A DNA stretch of 64,000 nucleotides from Escallonia rubra (Eukaryota; Streptophyta; Magnoliopsida; Escalloniales; Escalloniaceae), in the NCBI GenBank assembly GCA_033065855.1, contig JAVXUO010001587.1:446501-510500 (forward strand), given 5' to 3'. Positions 54,838 to 64,000 of the stretch are shown here, one piece after another; positions within the stretch are counted from its first letter, which is position 1, and every line of letters begins with the position of its first letter. Position numbers and translations under genes: made by a program. The notes under the pieces were generated by a model. It saw nothing but the letters and a program-made list of their open reading frames with translations, was not told where the DNA came from and made no database searches.

Positions 54838-56018
54838 GGAAAAGATGCGTAAAATACCCATGTAGTTTGGGATAGTTGCAAAAAGACCCCACCCATTACA
54901 AAAATTGCAAGACGACACCTAGGATTTAAAAAGTGTGACACTCGTCAATAAAACTGTCTGTTTTAACCGCGTTTGTGGTAAACGCGCCTGGAGAACAAGT
55001 GCCACTGCTAAATAATTATTGGAAACCCGTTTTTGCCCCTAGATACCTCTCTTGCAGCCAAGCTCTAATTGGGGTTGGCACAAGAAAACAACGGGAAAGC
55101 GGGGAAAGGGAGGAGAAGGGAAGGGGGAAAGGCAGGGGACCAGGGGGGAAGGGGAGATGAGGGGAGGGGGAGCTGCGGTTGTCACCGGCGACGGTCGTGA
55201 CAGTGTTGGGGAGAAGAACCGAAGGCCAAACCCTAACCCTAGCCACTACCTCACCAACCAAAACCCTAGCCGCCACCCCCACCCAGCCCATCCACCACCG
55301 TCGCCACCCATTTCGGCTACCACCCATCCATGCCGCCGCCACCACTATCGCCTTCATCAACTGGAGTCAAGTTTGCCGCCACCACCAGTCCTTTCCACCC
55401 ACCGCGAACTCGGTCGCCATCCCCGTCATCTCCCTCACCTCTTACATCGGCGCTCGCCCCGTGATCAACCCCAACGACTTGCGTCGCCGCCAAGCCCGCA
55501 TCAAACCTTTCTAATTGCTCCGTTGATTGCCTCTCCATAAACCCTAGCCAATTGCGCCGCTACCACCAGCCTGATTCAACAACCAAAACCCTAGCCTATC
55601 CAAATTTAAGACGATTCGGGAAAAAAAACCCTAAATCTGCAATTAGGTTTCGATCAAGCCCCGTTAGGCACTCGCCACTAGCCCTGTCCACCCGCCATGA
55701 CCAGCTTCGACGCCTGCCAGCCTCACCATCAACCCCATACTTGCGACGACACCACCATCTTGATCCACCACCACGAGCAAGCTGCGCCCTGTGCCTCCTG
55801 CCTAATACAACATCATTCATACAAAAGAAAAACCCTAGATCTACAATTACGATTACAACTTATATGGAGGGACAATTTAGACATTTTCTTCATTCTGTTA
55901 TGGGAGTTGACGGGTGTAACATTTTCTAAAATCCTAGGTGTCTTCTTGCAATTTTTGTAACGGGAGGGGTCTTTTTGGAACTACCCAAAACCACAGGGGT
56001 GTTTAACGCAATTTTCCC
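54838..56018. mobile_element. 1.18-kb long-TIR element (MULE-like), GC-rich interior
   Basis: The left end GGAAAAGATGCGTAAAATAC and the complement of the right end GGGAAAATTGCGTTAAACAC begin inverted repeats. These continue for over 100 bases with matching GTTGCAAAAAGACCCC-, ACAAAAATTGCAAGA- and ACACCTAGGATTT-type blocks. Family X copy B lacks the element, so the insertion is clear. The interior (55,050-55,930) is GC-rich with long overlapping frames on both strands and ACCAAAACCCTAGCC words typical of plant 5' UTRs. It might hold captured host sequence, but no protein is recognisable. Target duplication is obscured by A-runs. Confidence 0.78.
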
Positions 56019-56300
56019 AAAAAAAAAAAAAATAGCAAGTTACTTTTAAATCAACCAACCAGAACGAAGACATATATCTCTTTATCTTCACTTTTCTTTT
56101 CCAAGTAGGTTCCAGACCAAAAGGTAGGGTAATGGGATTATTACAATCACAATTGAGATAGGGTCATCATGTTCTCTATAAATGGCTTACGGACCATGTC
56201 ATAAGACTGTGTGACTATGGGCTTGGACTCCACCAAACTAACTAAAGTTCCACGGTTAGAGTTGTACACCAAAGTGGGCTTGGACTTAGGAGTACAGAGG
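56019..56300. repeat. family X, copy C (after the long-TIR element)
   Basis: The blocks AAATCAACCAACCAGAACGA (56,048) and GGGCTTGGACTCCACCAAAC (56,219) match 30,090 and 30,200 of copy B. Confidence 0.8.
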
Positions 56301-56383
56301 AGTATTATGCAGAATTTTTTTATTGGCATTTTGAAGAAAGTATATTTTTAGTTTATTTTGAAGACTTGATGCTTCAACAAACT

Positions 56384-56445
56384 CGCTCCCGCTCCCGCTC
56401 CCGCTCCCGCTCCCGCTCCCGCTCCCGCTCCCGCTCCCGCTCCCG
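56384..56445. repeat. (CGCTCC)n hexanucleotide microsatellite
   Basis: About ten perfect CGCTCC units in otherwise AT-rich DNA. Confidence 0.97.
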
Positions 56446-57503
56446 TCTCCTCTTCTTTTAATTTGAGATAGAATGAAAAAGTCTATAAGAGAGTTGAAAT
56501 AACATTCTCCTATATGTGATAGATGGCTAACTAATTTTGCTACAAATAACCAAAAAACAAAAAGAAGCTTAGCAGTCTTGCACGGTTATTGTACTAAGGA
56601 CATAGGCGCATGTATTTTATCAAGGAAAAGAAGTTTGTCCTACTAGAATTTTCTTTTATATTCAACCTCTAGTGATTAATGATTTGAACTACCTGAACCT
56701 GGTATACTTACCATTACTATAATGAACGTATAGTTTGTCCACCACGCTCGAATAATTTGCACCATCAGCTTTTTCGTTTGATGCAAGACCTTGATCTCCT
56801 AATTGTTGGATGTGCGGCAACAGATAGGTAACATGCGCTAAGGATGACCAGTTCATATAAGTCCTTGAATGGTATTGCTATTTTCATGCAACTCATTGAA
56901 TGGCCAATTCACTCCACACTTTGTTAAGGAGGTAAATTTTTATCGCAGTTATAACCCCGATATAGCTACAACGCCAAAATAGTGACGATGCACGTTATTA
57001 AAGTATTGTATTTGTAACCTCTTCCTAGAGGCGAGGTTGCCAATCAATTACTTTTCAGTAGTTACAAAAAGGTCCATAATTTACTTAACCTACTGGGCTA
57101 ATTTTAGTTGTGACTATCGGCTTTAAGTCAAAGGTCAATTACACCCAGCACTCATGAGGTCTCTATTTAATATACATGGCTATGTCTAACTATCGAAATT
57201 ACACTATAGATCATGTGGTTTGAAGTAGTTTTACACTAACGTCCCCTTCCGTAAGGGAACAGTAAAAAAAAGTTAGGGCATCATACGATTTAGCCTGATC
57301 CACCGAAATTGCCTCTCAAAAAATATTCTTGCTCGTGAACACCAGCCACCACTAAGGCCTAGCCACCACCGACACCACTACCCAACCACTGCTCATCACC
57401 ATGACCGTCAAACCCCCCACAACTACCACCAAACACCAAACCACTTTATGCCCATCACACACACGCAATCCCCCCCCCCCCCCCACTTCAAGTCATTTGT
57501 GCA
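56446..57503. other. non-coding stretch
   Basis: No coding motifs. A CCACC-rich part (57,340-57,420) and a poly-C run (57,470-57,484) precede the CACTA terminus. Confidence 0.5.
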
Positions 57504-57506
57504 GTA

Positions 57507-57925
57507 CACTACAAGAAATAAGGCTTTTAGCAACAGATAGATCCGTCGCTAAAAGCATAATATCCGTCGCTAAAAGCGTTTAGCGACGGACACCTCATCG
57601 CTAAAAGCCCCTCGTATAAAAGCTTGTCGATAAAAGTTTTGCGACAGAATTCCAAAATCCTTTGCCTAATATTGGACTTTCAGTGACAAAATGTTTTATA
57701 CACATCCGTCGCTAAATATATTTTTTGTTTTTTTAATTAATTTTCTTTTTTTAAAAAATAATTTATTACGTTAAATATTTAGCGACAGAATAATATTTTT
57801 AGCGACGGAAATTCCATCGCTTAAGATTCAGTTTTTAGCGACGGCATTTCAGTCGCTAAAAGTGGAGCTTAAGGGATACTCTTTAGCGACGGAATAAATT
57901 CGTTGCTAAAAGTAAATTTTTTTTT
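57507..57925. repeat. CACTA terminal and subterminal repeats
   Basis: About ten copies of TTTAGCGACGGA or its complement TCCGTCGCTAAA lie within 420 bases of the CACTACAAGAAA end, in both orientations. In En/Spm such motifs are the binding sites of the small TNPA protein. Confidence 0.9.
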
Positions 57926-58299
57926 ATTTTTTTAATGCCCAAACCTGTAATTACAAATTCAAGTTCTCAACAACAAGGCACAATCCCCTAAATGCACATT
58001 AGGGTTAAATAATTGTTGATCCATCAGCAATTATTTAACCCTAAAACAAACACAAAACAACTATATAACTTTAAAATATGTTTACTTTAATGAAAAATAA
58101 AATGTACATATAGTTCAGGAGGCCACGACAGTAGGATACAATAGAATAGGGGAGGGGAGTATAAGCCGAGAGGGCACAAGAGCGGAAGGGGAGTACAAGC
58201 TGGGAGGGCACGAGAGGGGGCTCTTCAGGGGTTGCCGAGTCCCGGATCTGGATCCTACTGATCCGGAGCAGGCTCGGCATGTCTAGCAGCAGTGCCCTG
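57926..58299. other. CACTA 3' untranslated region
   Basis: AT-rich sequence with an inverted repeat (GGGTTAAATAATTGTTGAT and its complement at 58,001-58,043). The minus-strand frame at 58,071-58,280 may be the last, untypical, part of the TNPA-like gene. Confidence 0.5.
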
Positions 58300-59951
58300 C
58301 ATGTAAACTCACGAATGCATTAATTTCGATAGCCCTCGTAATTTCAAGCATTTAATAAATGTATATAGTGTTTGTACCTGATCCTACGCCCCTGATCGTC
58401 CTGAACACCTCCGTAGCAATACAGCGGATCTCGTCCTCATCCAACGGTCGCTACGCAGCCAGTGCTTGTGTCAGTAGAGGGGCAACGGAGGGTGGGGACG
58501 CTCCTATCACGGCACGTGCAGTCATGTTAGGCAGGCCGCATATGCGGCCTTTCGGCCGATTGACGACCTCCGGTGTATCCAGCCATCGCTTCAATGCCCT
58601 AATACTCGTACTCGTACTTGTGGACGCTGATGGCTGTCCGGACTACTGCTCGAACCCTCTAAGTTGTTCATACGAGGCCTGTAAAAATAGTGATTTAAAG
58701 ATATGTTAGGGCATTAACGCAACAAACATTGAATACAAAGACAAAAATTAAACAAATTGACTCAAACATACATCGATCCACCGGGCAATATCTGAAACAT
58801 AGTCCTCTGCCCGGTGCGCCTCGTCCTTGTCCTTCTTCGTTATGTGTGTTTCGTTATACATCAGAGCTATGACCTCATCCTCTTCCAGGTTTGGGTGCTC
58901 AACCGCATTCTTGTGTCGGATGATGTCGTGTGCCACCGACCCCCCCCCTCCGGCCCGTGTACTTCGGATCTTTCTCACATCTGTTCTCGGCCCCACTTCT
59001 ACTCTTGGTGTCCCAGCCTGGATCAGTATCCCACCGATCAATCATCTGCCCCTATACAGAAGGAGATATCCAATGTGGGGGATATTTCTTCAACTCTTGC
59101 ATCGGGGCACCCTCGGGTAGCATCTTTTTTGCCCGATCTCGTGCGTCGTGCAACCATCAGTTATAATTCTTACTGATATAGGCAAGAAATGCCTGCTGCC
59201 CCAGCGCCTGCTGCTCAGGCGAGTCAAACGCGAACCCCTCCTACAAGGCATCCAATTACGCAAATTAATTTAAATACTACATTCTAATTAAACAAATACT
59301 ATCGCAGACAAAAATAATTAATCGTACCAGCCACTCCTCCTATAGGGACTCCCTCGTCCCAGCATCCGAGTCCTTCCAGTACAACAGTGGCTCAAAGAAT
59401 CGGCCCTTCACAAGAACGATGATCTTCGTCTTCGCCTGATTCTCCAGGATCATGCCAAAGAAATAAATAAATACATTAAATAAGTGAACCATAATAACTA
59501 TCGGCATTAAAGAATGTATATACTGCATGATGTGATTTTTTTACTTACTAGCCTTCTTGGGTGAGAGTAACTCTCTATTTACACTGGGGGTCGATGCGTA
59601 ACCCGTGTGTCGGGCCACAGCCTAATCGAGATCCTACAAAATACCGACATTAATACAGTTCAAATATAATTTAAATATAAGGCTAGCAAAAATGAACTAA
59701 ACACCGTTATCAAATATACCTGAGGTAGAACCCACAGAAGAAGGAGAATCAACGCGTGTGTGGGAGGAATCTGCGTCGGGTTAGGGCGACGAACGAGGCT
59801 GGGGCAACGGCTGGGGCTAGGGCTTGGGCCCCGTCTACTGTACGTGTGCACTCTGTGCCTCGTCATCATCGGGCAATGACGAGGTAGGACCCACCGGGGA
59901 TGAGGTAGCTCGGTGTCCACCTGGACCACGAATAGCCCGCATTTTATCCAT
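58300..59951 (-). pseudogene. TNPA-like gene (Transposase_24, Ptta/En/Spm family)
   Basis: Putative start at the ATG at 59,949-59,951 (MDKMRAIRGPGG). Exon-like blocks are separated by likely introns: an acceptor TTTTGTAG before GATCTCGATT and a GTAAGT-type donor after AAGGCTA (about 59,555-59,635), a block with MILENQAKTKII, then the conserved part (59,245-58,750). That part reads WLHDARDRAKKMLPEG, then GRRGGSVAHDIIRHKN-like text, LEEDEVIALMYNETHITKKD and EAHRAEDYVSDIARWID, the pattern of the plant Transposase_24 family. A last block (58,680-58,500) has LKRWLDTPEVVNRPKGRICG. Several in-frame stops (at least three) make it a pseudogene or one with mispredicted exons. TNPA binds subterminal repeats and helps TNP2 excise the element. 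Confidence 0.75.
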
Positions 59952-60086
59952 AACTGACTCTGTATAGATAAATTAATACATTAAAAATAATAATTAAGCA
60001 GAAAAAAAATTACAACACTATATGAACCGAGTATAAAAACACAATATGAACGAAGTACTACAACCGTGATGTTATAACAGTACAAG

Positions 60087-63000
60087 TCAATCATTTTCAG
60101 TTTGAAAATCATCATCATCTTCATCGCCAGACTCGTCATCCTCTTCTTCGTGGGACTTGTCATCCTCTTCATCTTGTAATTCATCATCTTTATCGGTAGA
60201 CTCAATCACATCATCTTCAACACTTTCCACGTTTTCCGCATCATCATCTATGACTTTTTCTCCTACAAGAAGTGTTGTTGGAAGAGGAAGATCGTCTTCC
60301 TCGTTGTTCACCTCAACAGGTACCAAGATAGGTGCTTGTCGGCTTGAAAGGTGTCTAACTCACTGTTATATGTCACGGGTAATTTCTTTGACTTGATAAC
60401 TGTATACCAATGAGATTTTGGATTTGTGACGTCCTCCACGTAAAAGTTTTGTGCAGCTTGACTAGCAAACACAAATGGCTCATTCCATGTAAGTCTTGAC
60501 TTGACATTGAAATCTACAATCCCTTGAGAGCTAATACGGATTTCTCTACTACATGTGACATCAAACTATGTACACTTAAACACTACCAGGCAATTTTTGG
60601 AACCCAAATATGCTAACTCAACAATCTCATTTGAATTATTATGAAGCTATGCGACTAGAAATTGATCCCTATGATCGAAGTTATATACTCTATAACATAG
60701 GCCTTATCCACACAAGTAACGGAGAACATACGAAAGCTTATTTGTTGCTTGTAACTGACCGGTTGGTTCACCAGAAAAACCATTCCTATAAGATGACTCT
60801 CCATAAAAGTCCATGCAATTCTCGTCATAACAGTCACCGTTGACCAAGACTCCATTGTTTTGGATTTATTTTGTTCGGTCATCATCTTTTATGTTAAACC
60901 TAAACCCGTTGATGATATAGCCTCCATGACAGGATGCTTGTTTATTAGGGCCTTGAGCTAGTAATTTCAAGCAGGAGGCTACTGGTCTATCCATTGAATG
61001 AACCTATTGTAGATGACGGTAAAAATTAAGATGAATCAGTATACTGATATGGTAAAAATTAAGATAAATTAGTGTACTAATTGGCCACAAAACTATATAT
61101 AACACATAATATAATTTCGTTAAAGACTTACACACCTACTGAACCACTGTACAAATTGTGATTTTCGAGAGATTCAAGTCTAGCGGGATCAGTGATTAAG
61201 GATTTCGCATCGAACTCACTACAAACCAATATAGTTGACTCGCTTATGTACAGTAATTTTTTTTAATTTAGACATTAATTTACTCAACAAATGCTGAAAC
61301 TTCATCATAATTTAGAAAGGCATATATTGTTGCAGCATTGTATTCTTCATCCGTTAGCCATCAAGTATAGGTTCGTCCGAACGGACTACTTGACTGCTTG
61401 AATATTGACAATTGTCCTTCCAAATTTGTGCTGGATCCGGGGTTATTTCGGCTTAGTTGATTTAACCTTGTATCAACATCAGGCCCAAAATATTGGCTAC
61501 AAAAGTTTACAAGCTCTTCCATTACGTAAGCCTCCGCAATTGAGCCCTCAACACGAGCTTTATTACGGACTTTTTCTTCGAATGGAACATGAACCTAGAA
61601 GTTTAGCGAATCGAGTTAGGTGGAATATAAATGATAACAGGTTTTGCATTAAGTGTAAACGAACAACTGTAATAAGTTTAAGGATTACCTCTCGAATGGA
61701 TACATCCACCGATATTGCACGGGTCCACGCATCTTAGCTTTATAGGCCAAGTGAATAGGCAAATGCTTCATTGAATAAAAGAACAAATGTGGGAATATTT
61801 TCTTCAGCTTGCAAATTGTCACCACAATGTTCTTCTCAAGCACCTCCGTGTTACTCACCCGGATTGTAGAAGAACATATATCTTGAAAGAAATGAGATAA
61901 TTCAGTCAAAGTCTCGCACAAAACCCTTGGCAACAGTCCCCGGAAGGCAATATGAATGAATCTCTCCATGAATACCTGACAGTCATGACTTTTCATCCAT
62001 TGGAACTTACATTCCGATACATTGCAGCAACGAGATATATTGGACGCCCATCTGGAAGCTTCAAATTCTTAACCCACAGACAGACATTCTCCACTTGTTT
62101 CTTGTCTAGAAAGTAAGGTGCTTTCGGAGGTATCGTCCTCCCGCTGACTGTCCGAGGATGTAATTCACGGCGTACACCCAATTGTTATAGATCCCTTCTC
62201 GTTTTAAGGTGATCTTTCGATTTCCCCTTGACATTCATCACTATGTTGAACACATTATCAAAACCATTCTTCTTAATGTGTATCCCATCCATGTTGTTTC
62301 GTATAATGAGTGTCCTCCAGTAAGCTAACTCTCAGAAAATACAATGTTTCCTCCAGTTGTGCTCTTTCCCGTATCCTGGAATCTTCTGATCTGGCACACC
62401 CTTGCCGTATGGTAAGTCAGTATCAAGTGCCTTCAGGTGTGAGAGAACTTCTTCACCAGATGGGTAATTCAATGTGACAACTTCATGCTCGATTGTCCCG
62501 TCGAATTTATCCTTCTGCCTATGGAACTGATGGTCTGGTGGCAAAAGCTTTCGATGACATCCGAACCATGAGGGCTTTCCACCGTGCTTTAACGTATGAC
62601 CGGGGTTCACGCCCTTACAAGCAGGGCATGCTAACTTCACATGTGTGCTCCAGCCACACGTCATTCCCAATGCGGGAAAATCATGTATAGTCCATATTAA
62701 AGCAGCCCTCATCTGAAAGTTTGGTTTAAGGGATGCATCATATGTTTTGACTCCATGATTCCATAATTATTTTAACTCATCAATCAACGGCCTTAAATAC
62801 ACATCTATGACAAAAACATCTACGACTTCTTCATGCACATGCCTGGTGGAAGGTTGTACGGGACACTAATAACAGGCCGTGTGGAGTAAGGCATGCTAAA
62901 CTGACCGAAAGGGTTGAACCCATCGGTTGCTGGACCAAGTTTAACATTCTGAACTTCCTGAGCAAAGATTGAATGCATGCGGTCAAACTCCTTCCACGCC

Positions 63001-63900
63001 TCTCCATCAGCTGGGTGTGGCTGTGTCAGCACATCGACATTGTTGCTACGAGTCTGACAGTGAGCCCTTATATGTTCAACGGTATTAGATGAGTAGTACA
63101 TTCTCTGAAGCCTTGGTGTAACAAAAAAATATTGCAATACCTTCCATGCAATATTTTTCTTCTTCCCTTTGTCCGGTTTGTACCTCGAATGATCACATAC
63201 TGGATACCGTGTCAAGTCCTTATTCTCTTTCCAGAACAATAGACAATCGTTATTGCACGCTTCTATCCACTCATAGCTCAACCCAAGTTTCCTCATCATC
63301 TTCTTTGCGTCATAGTACGACAGGGGTAGCTTTTTTATTTTCAGGCAAAATTTCTTTGATTAAAGTAACAAACTCGTTAAATCCTTTCTCACTCAGCCTG
63401 TGGTCTAATTTCAACTGTAATAACCAACTAACCGCAGACAACCGTGTGTGTTTCGGAGCTCCATCCCTCAACGGCTCTTCCGCGTCTCTCAACAAGTCAT
63501 AAAATTGATTAGCCCCCTCGTTCGGCTGTTGAGGACTGTCATTGCTGTGGTCATCTCCCCAGTCAACATTAGCATGCCCAGCATCTATAATCATATCTCG
63601 ATAATCATACCGTGCCTCCTTCCAAACTTCAACTTGACTAGCCGGGTTGGATGACAATATTATCATTTCCCCGTGCTGTGTCCACCTTGTGTATCGACCC
63701 ATAAAACCGTACCAACGAAGATGCCATTTTACTTCAATTCTTTTTCTCCATTGCAACAACTCATATTTACCGCACGTACACCTTATCTTATCAAAGTCAA
63801 CATGTACAGGATGCGCGTAAGCGAAGTCGAGAAATTTGTCAGTGCGATCCTCAAAATCATCAGCATTCTTCCTTTTCATCCAACTTCGATCGATCGACAT
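60087..63900 (-). pseudogene. TNP2-like CACTA transposase
   Basis: Starts at an ATG at 63,900 (MSIDRSWMKRK). The transposase-associated domain comes first (KFLDFAYAHPVHVDFDKIRC, then GFMGRYTRWTQHGE; 63,900-63,670). Next is the TNP2 catalytic region (CDHSRYKPDKGKKKNIAWKV, ADGEAWKEFDRM, LGPATDGFNPFGQFSM, VPYNLPPGMCMK; 63,299-62,820), then MRAALIWTIHDFPALGM and CPACKG (62,712-62,580), and the DUF4218 region (MKSHDCQVFMER, RWMYPFER; 61,996-61,685). A DUF4216-like region follows (60,900-60,350), then an acidic tail (60,326-60,087). Frameshifts near 63,305 and 61,990 and isolated stops near 62,815, 62,780 and 62,332 break the frame, though some gaps may be introns. TNP2 would cut the CACTA ends. 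The element's 5' end is outside the window. Confidence 0.92.
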
Positions 63901-64000
63901 GACGACTGAGATTACGTACTATATACCACCTTCAATTATGACCAATAATTGGGCGGGGTCGATGTAAATATAAATGCATGCATGTGACAACATGTCTATA

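Larger units (their letters stand above)
57504..64000 (-). mobile_element. CACTA (En/Spm) element, runs off the right edge
   Basis: The terminus CACTACAAGAAATAAGG is at 57,507, preceded by GTA as a possible 3-bp target duplication. Subterminal repeats, a TNPA-like gene and a TNP2-like gene follow, all reading toward this end, so 57,507 is the element 3' end and its 5' end lies beyond 64,000. At least 6.5 kb is present. The end and subterminal words match those of the nested CACTA at 39,334, so the two are related. Confidence 0.92.

Noticed and set aside
55016..55929. Several 100-160-codon frames on both strands
   Set aside because: They are mutually overlapping, GC-driven and lack domains. 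They are kept only as a possible captured interior of the long-TIR element.
58359..59176. Plus-strand frames of 78-120 codons in the right-hand CACTA
   Set aside because: The minus strand here encodes a recognisable Transposase_24 gene, so the plus-strand frames are shadows.
60157..60396. Serine-rich plus-strand ORF
   Set aside because: It is the complement of the acidic Asp/Glu tail of the TNP2-like gene.
1..64000. Intact host protein-coding gene or plastid or mitochondrial insert
   Set aside because: No frame showed a recognisable non-transposon domain, and no organellar gene sequence was recognised. Spliced genes with short exons could still be missed by eye.

Overview
This window reads as nuclear DNA of a flowering plant, most likely a eudicot. 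It is AT-rich, has no rRNA, tRNA or intact host gene that I can recognise, and is packed with plant-type transposable elements: Ty3/gypsy LTR elements of the Tekay-like and Tat-like lineages, an L1-type LINE, a tRNA-derived SINE, CACTA (En/Spm) elements, a probable hAT end and several long-TIR MITEs. The species cannot be told from the sequence alone. All coding regions are transposon-derived, and all carry stops, frameshifts or truncations.

Layout, left to right. 1-9 kb is AT-rich non-coding DNA with a (GA)n tract, a 562-bp foldback MITE inside an (AT)n tract (4.33-4.89 kb), and a decayed ~100-bp tandem repeat (7.5-8.6 kb). 9.08-13.33 kb is the 3' end of a decayed Ty3/gypsy element (integrase remnant, polypurine tract, 2.8-kb 3' LTR). 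13.8-19.64 kb is copy A of a local low-copy repeat (family X), split by a 3.95-kb 5'-truncated LINE and cut off at 19,640 by a hAT-like terminus. 20.2-23.3 kb is the 3' untranslated region and LTR of a Tat-like element with four different tandem arrays, the largest a 169-bp repeat. 23.8-26.8 kb looks like a minus-strand solo LTR. 26.8-32.9 kb holds more family X copies plus a MITE (27.39-28.01 kb) and a SINE (32.40-32.54 kb).

32,913-50,012 is one 17.1-kb nested composite. A Tat-lineage element (5' LTR, pol remnant with two RNase H domains and integrase, antisense ORF, array of fourteen 40-bp hairpin units, 3' LTR) sits in family X, flanked by a near-identical 5-bp duplication; the empty site is visible near 28,782. 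Its 3' LTR was entered by a CACTA element at 39,334. That CACTA element in turn carries an LTR-gag-LTR-gag-LTR element (40,149-48,333) with a perfect TGTTT target duplication, three ~1.79-kb LTRs and no pol beyond a protease stub.

50.0-56.3 kb is further family X sequence with a local duplication and a 1.18-kb long-TIR element (54,838-56,018). From 57,507 to beyond the right edge is a larger CACTA element whose TNPA-like and TNP2-like genes are both on the minus strand.

The order of events can partly be read. Family X duplicated first; Tat, LINE, SINE, hAT and MITE copies landed in separate copies; CACTA landed in the Tat LTR; the gag-only element landed in the CACTA. I found no evidence of a new cellular system. 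The unusual features are the gag-only triple-LTR element, whose two gag copies share the same inactivating stops, the palindromic tandem arrays, and the unrecognised family X.
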